Assembly: GCF_007827365.1 (NCBI RefSeq)
Contig: NZ_VISI01000002.1
Span: 1,431,001 to 1,495,000 of the forward strand
Direction: 5' to 3'
DNA length: 64,000 bases
Source of the DNA: Olleya sp. Hel_I_94
Lineage (GTDB): Bacteria > Bacteroidota > Bacteroidia > Flavobacteriales > Flavobacteriaceae
Shown here piece after piece: positions 33,622 to 43,522 of this stretch (positions are counted from its first letter, which is position 1; every line of letters begins with the position of its first letter). The position numbers and the translations under genes are program-made. The notes beneath the pieces are model-generated. The model saw nothing but the letters and a program-made list of their open reading frames with translations. It was not told the origin of the DNA and did no database searches.

Positions 33622-34374
33622 CTACTTATAACTCTTCAATTTCTCTTTGGTAAAGTCACTTAATACAAGTTTTCCACTAATTTCGGCACGCTCCAGCAGA
33701 GAAACACACCACTCATTTGTGTCTTCCCATAGTACTCTTTTAAGTTCTAACAAAGCTTCTGGATTGTAACTTGCCAATTTAGCAGCTAAAGTATCTACAG
33801 CATTATCTAACGCTTCAACAGTGTCAAACACATTAGCATATAAGCCTTTTTCTTTTGCATATTCTGCAGTAAAAAATGTTTCGGCATCAATAGTCATTTG
33901 AGAAAACGCAGTTTGCCCCATTTTTCTAGTAACAGCAGGCTCAATAACAAAAGGTCCAATTCCAATACTAATTTCGCTAAGTTTTATGGCAGCAAACTTA
34001 GTAGCCAAACAATAGTCGGTTGCACTTGCCAATCCAACACCTCCTCCAACAGCTTTACCTTGTACGCGACCAATAATTAACTTTGGACATTTACGCATCG
34101 CATTAATTACATTTGCAAAACCAGAAAAAAAGCGCTTACCCTCTTCTAAATTAGTAATAGCCACTAACTCTGTAAAACTTGCTCCTGCACAAAATGTACG
34201 CTCGCCTCCACTTTTTAAAACAATGACTTTAATGTCATTATTTTTACCTGCATCTTTAATAGCTAATTCCAATTGTTTCAAAATTGGACTAGGCATCGCA
34301 TTATGTTCTGGTGTAAAAAAAGTGATGTAACCTATGTTATTTTCAATGGATTGATTAACGTATGCTTGAGACAT
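33622..34374 (-). CDS. Enoyl-CoA hydratase/isomerase family protein
   Basis: Crotonase-fold protein of 250 residues. The CoA/oxyanion-hole segments are FCAGASFTEL (about 63) and VQGKAVGGGVGLASATDYCL (about 105-124). The position of the second catalytic glutamate (SEISIGIGPFVIEP, about 132-145) retains acidic residues. It could act in fatty acid, phenylacetate or branched-chain breakdown; the substrate cannot be decided. The upstream TTG alternative lies inside the -7 box, so the ATG at 34374 is chosen. Confidence 0.85.
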   Translation of the reverse strand: MSQAYVNQSIENNIGYITFFTPEHNAMPSPILKQLELAIKDAGKNNDIKVIVLKSGGERTFCAGASFTELVAITNLEEGKRFFSGFANVINAMRKCPKLIIGRVQGKAVGGGVGLASATDYCLATKFAAIKLSEISIGIGPFVIEPAVTRKMGQTAFSQMTIDAETFFTAEYAKEKGLYANVFDTVEALDNAVDTLAAKLASYNPEALLELKRVLWEDTNEWCVSLLERAEISGKLVLSDFTKEKLKSYK

Positions 34375-34404
34375 ATACTGCTTTTTTTTTAAGTTGAAGT
34401 TACA

Positions 34405-34412
34405 CAAATTTA
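34405..34412 (-). promoter_or_regulatory. Predicted -7 box for the crotonase gene
   Basis: Reverse complement TAAATTTG fits TAnnTTTG, 30 bases before the ATG at 34374. Confidence 0.5.
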
Positions 34413-34435
34413 AGGATTTTTAAGTTTCAAATTAG

Positions 34436-34443
34436 TAGCTTTG
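34436..34443 (+). promoter_or_regulatory. Predicted -7 box for the rhodanese gene
   Basis: TAGCTTTG fits TAnnTTTG, 17 bases before the ATG. Divergent from the crotonase promoter. Confidence 0.55.
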
Positions 34444-34460
34444 TAATAAACAATTATACT

Positions 34461-34766
34461 ATGGGAATTTTTAGTTTTCTTTTTGGAAATAAAGCCAATA
34501 AAATAAAAGAATTTACAGATCGAGGTGCTATTATATTAGATGTACGCTCAAAAGCAGAATATGACTCTGGAGCTATTCCAGGTTCTAAACATATTCCGTT
34601 ACAACAAATACAAGCAAAAGTTGCAGATATAAAAAAATGGAACAAGCCAGTAATTACTTGTTGTGCAAGTGGTATGCGCTCTGGTAGTGCTGCAGCAATT
34701 TTACGCAGCAATGGTGTAGAGGTTATGAATGGTGGTGGATGGCAAAGCCTATATAATAAGCTATAG
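34461..34766 (+). CDS. Rhodanese-like sulfurtransferase
   Basis: Single rhodanese domain of 101 residues with ILDVRSKAEYDSGAIPGSKH near the N-terminus. The six-residue active loop C68-ASGM-R73 (in ITCCASGMRSG) carries the persulfide. It is cytoplasmic: no signal peptide. Such single-domain enzymes move sulfane sulfur to thiol acceptors. It converges on the DUF4230 gene with a 6-base overlap. Confidence 0.92.
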   Translation: MGIFSFLFGNKANKIKEFTDRGAIILDVRSKAEYDSGAIPGSKHIPLQQIQAKVADIKKWNKPVITCCASGMRSGSAAAILRSNGVEVMNGGGWQSLYNKL

Positions 34767-35372
34767 TTTTAAAATTTCTAGCCTGTCTGGATTATCTATT
34801 TTACTGTCGTTGTACTGCAACGTCCAACCCAAACTATTGGTTAAAATATAAAATTTAGACAGCTCGCTTACCAATCTGTTTTTAGCATTAATACGTAAAT
34901 TGGATGCCTCTATTTTTTTTGTTATTCGTGTTGTAACAATTTCTTTTATTTTATTATAATCGTCATGATTAAAAGCGTTAAGGTATCCACTTTCTACGTC
35001 GTAATATTCTAAATTTGGATAGATTTTTAATTCTTCTTTAGGAATAGATTTTATTTTTAAAACCTTATTAATACTATCTATTTCATATTCAATTTTACTT
35101 AAATCATAAGCCACAGTAACCTCAGCATTTACAATAACTAACGCCTGTTTATCTGAAGTTAAATTAGCAAACAATGCTTTTGAATTTTTATAACTGTAGG
35201 CATCACTAAAATACCCTTCGGTAACAATTAATTTACCAACATTATTTATTTGTTTTTGGATTAACGCAGAGTGTTCTCTTACAACTGTTTTATCTGCACT
35301 TCCCTCTGTACATTTCTTTATTGCAAAAGAAATTACAAACGCAATTACTATACCTATTACTATTTTTCGCAT
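34761..35372 (-). CDS. DUF4230 family protein
   Basis: An N-terminal membrane anchor (IVIGIVIAFVISFAIKKC) is followed by a DUF4230 domain covering most of the remaining 185 residues. Recognisable parts are GKLIVTEGYFSD, ALVIVNAEVTVAYDLSKI, and SIPKEELKIYPNLEYYDVES. It is predicted to face the periplasm. Function unknown; the family is widespread in Bacteroidota and Firmicutes. The ATG at 35372 gives a better anchor than the ATG 15 bases upstream. Confidence 0.85.
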   Translation of the reverse strand: MRKIVIGIVIAFVISFAIKKCTEGSADKTVVREHSALIQKQINNVGKLIVTEGYFSDAYSYKNSKALFANLTSDKQALVIVNAEVTVAYDLSKIEYEIDSINKVLKIKSIPKEELKIYPNLEYYDVESGYLNAFNHDDYNKIKEIVTTRITKKIEASNLRINAKNRLVSELSKFYILTNSLGWTLQYNDSKIDNPDRLEILKL

Positions 35373-35502
35373 ACCATAAAAGTACATAAAAAAAGCATTT
35401 CAGATTTTAATAATTATTGAAAAATTTAGCAACATGTAAAACCTTCCGTTACTAACTAAAAAGAGACTTTTAAGAATCGAAAAAAACTTAAAAAATTAGT
35501 AA

Positions 35503-35554
35503 CAAAAAAAACACCAACATAAAAACTAGATTGGCAGTTCTGTAGTTGGTGTTT
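35503..35554 (-). terminator. Terminator downstream of the GSCFA gene
   Basis: AAACACCAAC (35509-35518) pairs with GTTGGTGTTT (35545-35554) around a 26-base loop. On the minus strand a T tract follows. It lies about 140 bases past the GSCFA stop. Confidence 0.65.
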
Positions 35555-35637
35555 GAAAATATAATGATTAATAGCTTTATAAAAATAAGCCTACTTTTTC
35601 GTTTAATATTTTTTATTCGACAAAAAGGATAAATAAT

Positions 35638-35688
35638 TAGTTGTAAGCAATATTTGTATTAAAAAAGCTACAAATCAACTACTTACAA
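35638..35688. repeat. Hairpin with alternative outer pairings
   Basis: ATTTGTA (35652-35658) pairs with TACAAAT (35669-35675). The overlapping outer arms TAGTTG/CAACTA (35638-35643, 35676-35681) and TTGTAAG/CTTACAA (35641-35647, 35682-35688) are mutually exclusive. It lies just after the GSCFA stop; the 305-base gap holds nothing else beyond the terminator. Confidence 0.5.
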
Positions 35689-35692
35689 ATTA

Positions 35693-36637
35693 CTAAAACT
35701 TAATATTAGGAAACTGATTTGTTAGCGTAATTTGTCTTTCTACCAATTGATGTACAAATTTAAGATGTGCAGTTGAGTTTGGATTGAATGGTTTGTGCTG
35801 TAATCCTTTTTGAATAGTATCTACTTCAGACATAATAGCAATAGCAGAATCTGCCATCCAAACCGTTTTAAATCTATCCCAAATGTAATCGACCGCTAAT
35901 GGACTTGGATGTAGCAAATCTTGGTTATAAAAACGGTAATCACGTAACTCATCCATCATAATTTCGTAAGAAGGAAAATAATGAGATTGGTCATCCAACA
36001 CTTTATGAAGCGCAGCAAGTAAATGCGATTTACTTTGTGTGTTTTCTATAAAACCATCCTTGATATGTCTAACAGGTGATACTGTAAATATAAATTTAAC
36101 CCTAGGATTTACCTTTTTTACTTGTTGTATAATTGACTGTAATGCTGCTACAATAGCATCTACACTTAATATTTGTTTTTGAAATTGCTGCTGCGGAATT
36201 TTATGACAGTTGGCTACAATTTTATTAGTCTTTAAGTAACGGTATACCCAAGCTGTACCTAAAGTGATGACAACATGTGTGCTTTGTTTTAAATAATGAC
36301 TAGTCTTTTGCGAAGCTGCATTAAGTTGATGTAATAATAAGCTTTTGGTATGCTGACTTAATTTTGAATGTGCATCAAAACTATGAAACTGCTCGTTATT
36401 AATAAACACGTCATCCTCTGTATATTTTTTACCATGTAATGCATTAGATACTAAATTATGAATCGCTATTGGATGAAACAAAATACCAAACGGATTAACA
36501 TAGTGCGGAAACTTGAAATATTCAAATTTTTCGCCAATATTTTCCGCAAAGCATGAGCCTAATAAAAACACTTTAGAGTTATAATCTATCAGATTATACT
36601 CTTGTTTATTTAATGGTATTTTGGTTTGAAGATTCAC
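35693..36637 (-). CDS. GSCFA domain protein
   Basis: 314 residues beginning with the family signature FLLGSCFAENIGEKF at about residue 28. Later motifs include VITLGTAWVYR and FTVSPVRHIKDGF, consistent with an SGNH-hydrolase-like fold. YRFYNQDLLHPSPLAVDYIW near 237 carries an Asp-x-x-His pair as in the SGNH catalytic C-terminal block. It may be a carbohydrate or lipid esterase; no substrate is known. It lies 30 bases behind alaS on the same strand, so probably in one transcript. Confidence 0.88.
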   Translation of the reverse strand: MNLQTKIPLNKQEYNLIDYNSKVFLLGSCFAENIGEKFEYFKFPHYVNPFGILFHPIAIHNLVSNALHGKKYTEDDVFINNEQFHSFDAHSKLSQHTKSLLLHQLNAASQKTSHYLKQSTHVVITLGTAWVYRYLKTNKIVANCHKIPQQQFQKQILSVDAIVAALQSIIQQVKKVNPRVKFIFTVSPVRHIKDGFIENTQSKSHLLAALHKVLDDQSHYFPSYEIMMDELRDYRFYNQDLLHPSPLAVDYIWDRFKTVWMADSAIAIMSEVDTIQKGLQHKPFNPNSTAHLKFVHQLVERQITLTNQFPNIKF

Positions 36638-36667
36638 AAGTAAACAACTAGTTTTTATATATCACAT

Positions 36668-39283
36668 TTAAGAGATATAATCCTTAGCTGCCTGTAAAGC
36701 ATTAGCAATACCTGCTGGATTTTTACCACCTGCTGTTGCAAAAAATGGCTGTCCACCACCTCCACCATGGATGTGTTTACCTAATTCTCTAACAATGGTT
36801 CCTGCATTAAGCCCTTTAGCGTCCACTAAACTTTTAGACACATAACATGACAGTATAGCCTTACCATCATTTTCCGCTCCAAATAACAAGTATAAGTTGT
36901 CAAATTGGCTACCTAGCTCAAAACATAAATCTTTAATACCAGAAGGATCTAAATCTAATTGTTTAGCCAAGAAGTTTACTCCGTTTATTTCTGTTATTTC
37001 ATTTTTAAGTTCGCCTTTTATATTCTTAGCTTTATCTTTAAGTAATTGTTCTATTTGCTTTTTAAGACTTGAATTTTCTTCTTGAAGATTCTGTAATGCT
37101 TTAACAGGCTCTTGTGCGTTGTTAAGCATATCTTTCATTTCAAAAAATGATCTATTATTGTCCTGATAATAAGACTTAACCGCATCATTTGTAATTGCTT
37201 CAATACGACGTATACCTGAAGCAACTGCGCCTTCAGACACTATTTTAAAATGCCAGATATCTGCAGTGTTATCGACGTGTGTTCCTCCACATAATTCTAT
37301 AGACTGACCAAAACGTACTGTACGCACAGCATCTCCATACTTTTCGCCAAACAAAGCCATAGCACCTTCTTCAATCGCTTTTTCCATTGGTACGTTACGA
37401 CCTTCTTGTAATGGTAACTTACTTTCTATTCTAGAGTTTACAAAGTTTTCTACATCACGTAATTCTTCAACAGTTAACTTAGAAAAGTGAGAGAAATCAA
37501 AACGTAAATATTTAGAGTGTACTGCACTACCTTTTTGCTCTACATGCTCTCCTAAAACTTCTCTTAAAGCTTGATGCAATAAATGTGTTGCTGTATGGTT
37601 ACATTCTGTTCTGTAACGTTGTTTCTCGTCAACTTTTGCTACAAACACTTGATTTACATCACGAGGTAACTCTTTAGTTAAGTGAATAATAACGTTGTTT
37701 TCCTTTTTAGTATCTATAATATAAAATACGTCACCATTCCCAGCTTGTATATATCCTTTATCTCCAACTTGTCCTCCACCTTCAGCATAAAATGGTGTTA
37801 GATTAAAGACTAGTTGGTGCATTTCGCCATCTTTTTTAGAAACGACTTTACGGTATTTTGTAATTTTAACTTTAGCTTCTAATTGATCATAACCTATAAA
37901 CTCTTGGTCTTCATCTTGGATAAGCACTGTCCAATCGTCAGATTTTAACTCTGATGCTTCACGACCTCTACCTTGTTGTTCTTTTAAGCGCTTATTAAAT
38001 TCACCTTTATTATAAGAGAATCCTTTTTCGCGTAAAATTAAATCCGTTAAATCTTCTGGAAAACCATAGGTATCTTTAAGTTCAAAAACCTTAGATCCTG
38101 ACACTTGCTTATCTGTTGCATTGTCTACAATACGATCTAAAATTGCTAAACCTTGATCTAATGTTCTTAAAAAAGAGGCTTCTTCTTCCTTAATTACATT
38201 TTCTATTAATTGCTTTTGGGCTTTTAATTCTGGAAAAGCTGATCCCATTTTTTCGGTTAAAACATTAACCAAACGGTAAATAAATGGTTCTTTTTTATCT
38301 AAAAAAGTAAAACCATAACGCACTGCACGACGCAAAATACGACGGATTACATAACCAGCTCCTGTATTACTTGGCAATTGTCCATCTGCTATAGAAAAAG
38401 CTACAGCACGAACATGATCAGAGATAACACGAATAGCAATATCTACTTTTTCTTCTTTATTATAATCTTTCCCAGTAATGGTTTCAATCTCTCTAATTAT
38501 TGGCGTAAATACGTCTGTATCGTAATTAGATTGTACGTTTTGCAACACCATGCATAAACGCTCAAATCCCATTCCTGTATCAATATGTTTGTTAGGCAAA
38601 CCTTCTAAGGTTCCGTTTGCTTTACGGTTGTATTGCATGAAAACTAAATTCCATATTTCCACAACTTGTGGATGGTCTTCATTTATTAAAGTCTTACCAT
38701 CTATTTTAGCTTTTTCTTCTGCAGATCTAATATCAACATGGATTTCGCTACAAGGTCCACAAGGTCCTTGCTCTCCCATTTCCCAGAAGTTATCCTTTTT
38801 ATTTCCTTTTAAAATACGGTCTTCACTAATGTACTGTTTCCAAATATCAAAAGCTTCGGTATCCATTTTAAGGTTATCCTCATCGTCACTTCCTTCAAAA
38901 ACGGTAACGTATAATATATCCTTATCAATTTTATACACTTCGGTTAAAAGCTCCCAAGCCCAAGCAATTGCTTCCTTTTTAAAATAATCGCCAAAAGACC
39001 AGTTACCCAACATTTCAAATAATGTGTGGTGGTAGGTGTCATAACCAACTTCTTCTAAATCGTTATGCTTTCCAGAGACACGTAAACATTTCTGGCTATC
39101 TGTAAGTCTATTATTTTTTGGTTGACCATTACCTAAAAAGTATTCTTTAAAAGGAGCCATACCAGAATTAACAAACATTAATGTTGGATCATCCTTTAAC
39201 ACCATTGGTGCAGAAGGTACGATACTATGTTTTTTATCTTCAAAAAATTTAAGGAAAGTTGCGCGTATATCTTGAGAGTTCAT
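36668..39283 (-). CDS. alaS: Alanyl-tRNA synthetase
   Basis: Class II synthetase that charges tRNA-Ala, 871 residues. The N-terminal catalytic core opens with [19 protein letters not shown], with motif 2 near [15 protein letters not shown] and motif 3 in [19 protein letters not shown]. The editing domain has the zinc-site [11 protein letters not shown] (about 565) and CGGTHVDNT (about 670). The C-terminal DHHA1/oligomerisation domain ends [16 protein letters not shown]. All domains are complete. Start ATG with a -7 box 110 bases upstream. Confidence 0.97.
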   Translation of the reverse strand: MNSQDIRATFLKFFEDKKHSIVPSAPMVLKDDPTLMFVNSGMAPFKEYFLGNGQPKNNRLTDSQKCLRVSGKHNDLEEVGYDTYHHTLFEMLGNWSFGDYFKKEAIAWAWELLTEVYKIDKDILYVTVFEGSDDEDNLKMDTEAFDIWKQYISEDRILKGNKKDNFWEMGEQGPCGPCSEIHVDIRSAEEKAKIDGKTLINEDHPQVVEIWNLVFMQYNRKANGTLEGLPNKHIDTGMGFERLCMVLQNVQSNYDTDVFTPIIREIETITGKDYNKEEKVDIAIRVISDHVRAVAFSIADGQLPSNTGAGYVIRRILRRAVRYGFTFLDKKEPFIYRLVNVLTEKMGSAFPELKAQKQLIENVIKEEEASFLRTLDQGLAILDRIVDNATDKQVSGSKVFELKDTYGFPEDLTDLILREKGFSYNKGEFNKRLKEQQGRGREASELKSDDWTVLIQDEDQEFIGYDQLEAKVKITKYRKVVSKKDGEMHQLVFNLTPFYAEGGGQVGDKGYIQAGNGDVFYIIDTKKENNVIIHLTKELPRDVNQVFVAKVDEKQRYRTECNHTATHLLHQALREVLGEHVEQKGSAVHSKYLRFDFSHFSKLTVEELRDVENFVNSRIESKLPLQEGRNVPMEKAIEEGAMALFGEKYGDAVRTVRFGQSIELCGGTHVDNTADIWHFKIVSEGAVASGIRRIEAITNDAVKSYYQDNNRSFFEMKDMLNNAQEPVKALQNLQEENSSLKKQIEQLLKDKAKNIKGELKNEITEINGVNFLAKQLDLDPSGIKDLCFELGSQFDNLYLLFGAENDGKAILSCYVSKSLVDAKGLNAGTIVRELGKHIHGGGGGQPFFATAGGKNPAGIANALQAAKDYIS

Positions 39284-39393
39284 AATACTATGTTGATAAT
39301 CTTGTTAGCATAAGCTTAACGCTTATTAAAACAATTTATATATTTGTTATTCGTTACTATTTAATTAACTGAAAAATTCAGGTTTATTAATTG

Positions 39394-39401
39394 CAAAAAT
39401 A
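39394..39401 (-). promoter_or_regulatory. Predicted -7 box for alaS
   Basis: Reverse complement TATTTTTG fits TAnnTTTG. It would give a leader of about 105 bases. The region also holds the start of the divergent M23 gene. Confidence 0.45.
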
Positions 39402-39415
39402 GTATAAATTAGATA

Positions 39416-40387
39416 ATGAGTAAGGTAAAATATTATTATGATTCTGAAACGCTCTCTTATAAAAAAATAGAGCGCAAAAAAAGACGCACATTTAAGTTTA
39501 TATCTTTATTCTTAGTTGCTGCTGCCTTATTTGGTTTTTTGTTTGTTTTTATTGGTGGTCACTACTTTGAATCGCCCAAAGAGAAAGCGTTAAAACGAGA
39601 ATTATCAAACTTAGAATTACAGTTTGATTTACTTAATAAAAAAATGGAAGAGGCAGAAACAGTCTTAGCCAATATAGAAGATCGTGACAACGCCATTTAC
39701 CGTTTATATTTTGAAGCTAACCCAATACCTGAAGAGCAACGTAAAGCTGGGTTTGGTGGTGTAAATAGATACAAAAAACTAGATGGTTATGATAATTCAG
39801 AATTAATTATTAGCAGTTCAAAACGCATAGATAAACTATTAAAACGTATTGTAGTACAATCCAAATCTTTAGATGAAATTGCTGTTTTAGCTGAAGAAAA
39901 AGAAAAACTACTACTTGCAATTCCTGCTATACAACCTGTTAGCAACGAAGACTTAACACGCATGGCTTCTGGTTATGGTATGCGATCTGACCCTTTTACT
40001 AAATTAAGAAAAATGCATTGGGGAATGGACTTTACCTCTCCTAGAGGTACACCTGTTTATGCATCTGGTGATGGTATTGTAGAGCGTGCAGACAGTAATT
40101 CTGCTGGATATGGAAACCATATTAGAATAGATCATGGTTATGGTTATGTATCGTTATACGCGCACTTATTTAAATATAATGTCCAAAAAAACCAACGTGT
40201 TAAACGTGGTGACTTAATTGGCTTTGTAGGTAGTACAGGACGCTCTGAAGCACCACACTTACATTACGAAATATTTAAAGATGGAGAACGTATTAACCCA
40301 ATTAACTTTTACTATGGTAGTTTAACACCTGAAGAGTTTAATAAGTTATTAGAACGTGCTTCACTTGAAAACCAATCTTTAGATTAA
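39416..40387 (+). CDS. M23 family metallopeptidase
   Basis: Cell-wall hydrolase-type protein of 323 residues: cytoplasmic N-terminus, one membrane helix (about 28-48, FISLFLVAAALFGFLFVFI), a coiled coil (about 55-90) and a C-terminal LytM domain. The zinc ligands H201 and D205 (HWGMD) and H283 in HLHYE are intact, as is H281, so it is predicted to be active against peptidoglycan cross-links. It shares one base of overlap with the MerR gene (TAATGA arrangement at 40385-40390). Confidence 0.93.
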   Translation: MSKVKYYYDSETLSYKKIERKKRRTFKFISLFLVAAALFGFLFVFIGGHYFESPKEKALKRELSNLELQFDLLNKKMEEAETVLANIEDRDNAIYRLYFEANPIPEEQRKAGFGGVNRYKKLDGYDNSELIISSSKRIDKLLKRIVVQSKSLDEIAVLAEEKEKLLLAIPAIQPVSNEDLTRMASGYGMRSDPFTKLRKMHWGMDFTSPRGTPVYASGDGIVERADSNSAGYGNHIRIDHGYGYVSLYAHLFKYNVQKNQRVKRGDLIGFVGSTGRSEAPHLHYEIFKDGERINPINFYYGSLTPEEFNKLLERASLENQSLD

Positions 40388-40716
40388 TGATTATAGAACT
40401 TCCAGAAAAACGGTATTACACCATAGGTGAAGTCGCTAAAGCATTTGATGTTAACACATCATTAATCCGTTTTTGGGAAAAAGAATTTGACGAGCTTAAG
40501 CCAAAAAAAACAGCAAAAGGCAATCGAAAATTTACACCTGAAGACATTAAAAACCTTCAACTAATTTTTCATTTAGTAAAAGAACGTGGGTTTACTCTGG
40601 ATGGTGCAAAAATTCATTTAAAAGAAGAAAGAAAAAAAACACTTGATAATTTTGAAATTATAGCTAAATTGGAAGGTGTAAGAGATCAACTAATCAAACT
40701 AAAAGAACAACTTTAA
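40387..40716 (+). CDS. MerR family transcriptional regulator
   Basis: A 109-residue regulator with an N-terminal winged helix (YYTIGEVAKAFDVNTSLIRF, then WEKEFDELKPKKTAKGNRKF) and a coiled-coil dimerisation helix, lacking an effector domain. It overlaps the M23 stop by one base and precedes lemA by 11 bases, so it belongs to this transcript and may regulate it or envelope genes. No operator palindrome of MerR spacing is evident nearby. Confidence 0.9.
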   Translation: MIIELPEKRYYTIGEVAKAFDVNTSLIRFWEKEFDELKPKKTAKGNRKFTPEDIKNLQLIFHLVKERGFTLDGAKIHLKEERKKTLDNFEIIAKLEGVRDQLIKLKEQL

Positions 40717-40727
40717 AACCAACAATT

Positions 40728-41327
40728 ATGAAAAAATGGCTTGTACCAGTAATTATTATTGCAATAATTGCTTTTAGCTTATACAAATGGGCAGTAGGAA
40801 TAAACAATACAGCAGTAACTTTAGAAGCTAATGCAAAAACTGCGTGGTCTAATGTAGAGAGCACCTACCAAAGACGTAATGATTTATATAGCAGTGTAAT
40901 TAAAACGGTTCAAGGATCTGCTGACTTTGAAAGAAAAACGTTAAACGAAGTTATTGCAGCACGTGCAAAAGCAACATCTGTTAATATTGATGCTAGTAAT
41001 TTAACTCCAGAAAAAATGGAAGCTTTTCAAAAAGCACAGAGTGAATTAAGTGGATCTTTTAGTAGACTTATTGCCTCTTTTGAAAGATACCCAGAGTTAA
41101 AAACTACAGAACAGTTTAAAGAATTTATCTCTCAGCAAGAAGGTACTGAAAACCGAATAAATGTTGCTAGAGATAGATATAATGAAGAAGTAAATAAATA
41201 TGATATTTATACTTCTAAATTCCCTAACAGCTTATTAACAGGATGGTTTGGATTTAAAGAAATGGCTAGATACAAAGCTGATCCAGGATCTGAAAACGTA
41301 CCTGATGTAGAATTTAAATTTGACTAA
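40728..41327 (+). CDS. lemA: LemA family protein
   Basis: A 199-residue protein with an N-terminal membrane helix (LVPVIIIAIIAFSLYKWAV) and the LemA four-helix domain (VESTYQRRNDLYSSVIKTVQ, then ERYPELKTTEQF, NRINVARDRYNEEVNKY and FPNSLLTGWFGFKEM). Family role is unclear; in many bacteria lemA sits with TPM-domain genes exactly as here, suggesting an envelope complex. The TPM gene begins 4 bases after the stop. Confidence 0.92.
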   Translation: MKKWLVPVIIIAIIAFSLYKWAVGINNTAVTLEANAKTAWSNVESTYQRRNDLYSSVIKTVQGSADFERKTLNEVIAARAKATSVNIDASNLTPEKMEAFQKAQSELSGSFSRLIASFERYPELKTTEQFKEFISQQEGTENRINVARDRYNEEVNKYDIYTSKFPNSLLTGWFGFKEMARYKADPGSENVPDVEFKFD

Positions 41328-41331
41328 AAAC

Positions 41332-41775
41332 ATGATACCTGAAGACGTAGAATCTTTTCTATCCACTACCGAAGAACAAGAAATTGTTGAGGCTATACGT
41401 ATAGCAGAAGACCATACGTCTGGAGAAATCCGTGTGCATATTGAAAACACTTGTAATGACAACCTTGAAGGTCGCGCATTACAAGTGTTTTCTGTTTTAA
41501 AAATGCATAATACAAAAGACAGAAATGGTGTTTTAATTTACGTTGCTGTAAACGACCATAAATTTGGTATTTATGGAGATAAAGGTATTAACGATGTTGT
41601 GACTAAAGATTTTTGGGACAACACTAAGTTAATTATCCAAAATCAATTTAAAAATGGTCAGTTTAAACAAGGGTTAGTAGATGGTATTTTACATGCAGGC
41701 CAACAACTAAAAACCCATTTTCCAGTCCAAGACAATGACACTAACCAGTTGACTAATACGATCTCTAAAGGATGA
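41332..41775 (+). CDS. TPM domain protein (soluble)
   Basis: About 147 residues. The TPM_phosphatase-type domain shows AIRIAEDHTSGEIRVHIEN, then LIYVAVNDHKFGIYGDKGIN and LVDGILHAGQQL. There is no signal peptide, so it may be cytoplasmic or anchored through its partner. The ATG at 41332 fits the 4-base spacing after lemA; a TTG at 41320 would overlap lemA. Overlaps the next gene by 4 bases (ATGA). Confidence 0.85.
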   Translation: MIPEDVESFLSTTEEQEIVEAIRIAEDHTSGEIRVHIENTCNDNLEGRALQVFSVLKMHNTKDRNGVLIYVAVNDHKFGIYGDKGINDVVTKDFWDNTKLIIQNQFKNGQFKQGLVDGILHAGQQLKTHFPVQDNDTNQLTNTISKG

Positions 41776-42641
41776 AATTAAAAAACCAACGGTTAGCAGT
41801 TTTTAAGCAATCTATAAAACAGTATACAATGCCAATCATTGTATTATTACTGTTACTATCGTTTAGCACAAGTTTTGCACAATTTAAAATACCAGAAAAA
41901 CCAAGCCTATCAAATGGTGGACAAACTAGCGTCTATGATTATGCAAATTTGTTATCCGCAAGTGAGAAAAGCACTTTAGAAAACAAATTAATAAAATACT
42001 CTGACACAACCTCAACACAAATTGTGGTTGCTATAATAGCATCCACAGATGGAGAATATATTAATTATTTAGGTACACAATGGGCACATGCTTGGGGAAT
42101 TGGTCAAGAAAAAGAAGATAATGGTGTATTTATTTTATTAGCCAGAGACGACCGTAAAATAAATATTAGTACTGGTTATGGTGTAGAGCATTTATTAACA
42201 GACGCTATGTCGCGTCGTATTATAGAAAGAGACATAATACCATACTTTAAGCAAAATAATTATTATGGAGGCTTAAATCGTGGTGCTGATGCTATTTTTG
42301 AAGTCTTAACTGGAGCATATCAAGGCTCTAGACAGAACACCAACGCAGGAGAATTCCCTGTAGGACTTATATTCTTTTTGTTTATTGTGTTTGTCATCAT
42401 ACTAATCTCTGTATCTAAAAACCAAAAAGGTGGCAATGGTACAGATAACTTTGGAGGTGGTAGCAACACGACACGAAGTATTTTAGAAGCTATCATTTTA
42501 AGCAACTCTGGACGTGGAGGTTACAGAAGTGGTTCTGGAGGATTTGGAGGTGGTTTTGGAGGCTCTTCTGGAGGAGGTGGATTTGGTGGAGGCTTCGGTG
42601 GAGGTGGCTTTGGAGGTGGAGGCGCTTCTGGAGGTTGGTAA
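41772..42641 (+). CDS. TPM domain membrane protein with glycine-rich tail (YgcG-like)
   Basis: Signal or anchor helix (MPIIVLLLLLSFSTSFAQ, about 20-37), then a periplasmic TPM domain (VYDYANLLSASEKSTLENKL, STGYGVEHLLTDAMSRRII). A second membrane helix lies around 195-213 (VGLIFFLFIVFVIILISVS), and a C-terminal tail made almost only of G, S and F ends at GGW. The layout matches YgcG. The tail is low complexity; the opposite-strand Ser/Thr-rich frames are shadows. An internal ATG (codon 20) is an alternative start. Confidence 0.88.
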   Translation: MKLKNQRLAVFKQSIKQYTMPIIVLLLLLSFSTSFAQFKIPEKPSLSNGGQTSVYDYANLLSASEKSTLENKLIKYSDTTSTQIVVAIIASTDGEYINYLGTQWAHAWGIGQEKEDNGVFILLARDDRKINISTGYGVEHLLTDAMSRRIIERDIIPYFKQNNYYGGLNRGADAIFEVLTGAYQGSRQNTNAGEFPVGLIFFLFIVFVIILISVSKNQKGGNGTDNFGGGSNTTRSILEAIILSNSGRGGYRSGSGGFGGGFGGSSGGGGFGGGFGGGGFGGGGASGGW

Positions 42642-42685
42642 TATTAAATTATATAATGGTTTCATATATCTGTGTTGTTCCAAAA

Positions 42686-43522
42686 ATGAGAAAAATCCAT
42701 TTAATATTATTAATCTTAATAACCATATCAAGTTGTAAAACTTTTGATTACAAAAGTAGATTTGAAGAAAAATATATAGGCAATCCAAAAAAAATCCAAA
42801 TCACATTTTATGATGTAATTGAAATTGATGACACTATAAAAAAAGGAAAAATGAAATATTCAGAAATTTCATTCTTTGATAAAAAAAATAGAATATTCAA
42901 AGATTATAGTATCAATTCTAAAGGAGACACAATCGGAAAAAAATGTGAACGACTATTTAATAAAAAAGAACTTACTATCAAAAGCGTTTGTTATACAGAT
43001 TCTACTGAAAATATCCTTTCTATTTATAAGTTACATAAGAATTTCAAAAAAAGCACATTTGAATTTTATCATAACAATAAATTATCTGGAAAAAGAATTT
43101 TTGAATACGCATCAAATAAAATTGATTATGTTGATTTTGGTTATGACAAAAACAATAAACTTAAAGATAAAACACTTATAATTCACGATAAAAAAGGTCG
43201 AATAATTAAATCTACAAGTTACAATCTAGAAGACAATAGTATTAAAAATATCATTGAGCATAAGTATGACAAAAACGGGAATGAATATGAACAAAATTGG
43301 TATAAGAAAGGAAAAAAACTTTTCACTTCTTACACTAACAGAAAATTTGATGACAGAAATAATTATATTTATGGAGAAAAACTATTTTTCAAAAATTCAG
43401 ATACTATAAAATCTATTACAACAATAGAATATAAATATGATAAAAAAGGTAATATTATTTATAGATTAATTAATACGCACAACCAACCATCTCTCATAGA
43501 AGAAAGAAAAATAACTTATTAA
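42686..43522 (+). CDS. Hypothetical lipoprotein with YD-like repeats
   Basis: Lipoprotein signal MRKIHLILLILITISSC with cysteine at residue 17; the ATG at 42686 is chosen over an upstream TTG that has no signal. The mature protein has repeated beta-hairpin-like units with a YDKxGN/FDDRxN flavour (HKYDKNGNEYEQNWYKKGKK, EYKYDKKGNIIYRL), the loose YD-repeat style common in Bacteroidota surface lipoproteins. No catalytic motif. It follows the TPM gene by 44 bases and may or may not share its transcript. Confidence 0.65.
   Translation: MRKIHLILLILITISSCKTFDYKSRFEEKYIGNPKKIQITFYDVIEIDDTIKKGKMKYSEISFFDKKNRIFKDYSINSKGDTIGKKCERLFNKKELTIKSVCYTDSTENILSIYKLHKNFKKSTFEFYHNNKLSGKRIFEYASNKIDYVDFGYDKNNKLKDKTLIIHDKKGRIIKSTSYNLEDNSIKNIIEHKYDKNGNEYEQNWYKKGKKLFTSYTNRKFDDRNNYIYGEKLFFKNSDTIKSITTIEYKYDKKGNIIYRLINTHNQPSLIEERKITY

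Noticed and set aside
38550..38987. Plus-strand frame of 145 residues within alaS
   Set aside because: Opposite-strand shadow of the alaS catalytic core.
42498..42788. Minus-strand Ser/Thr-rich frame opposite the glycine-rich tail
   Set aside because: It is the mirror of the repeated GGx codons of the TPM gene and has no independent start context or family.
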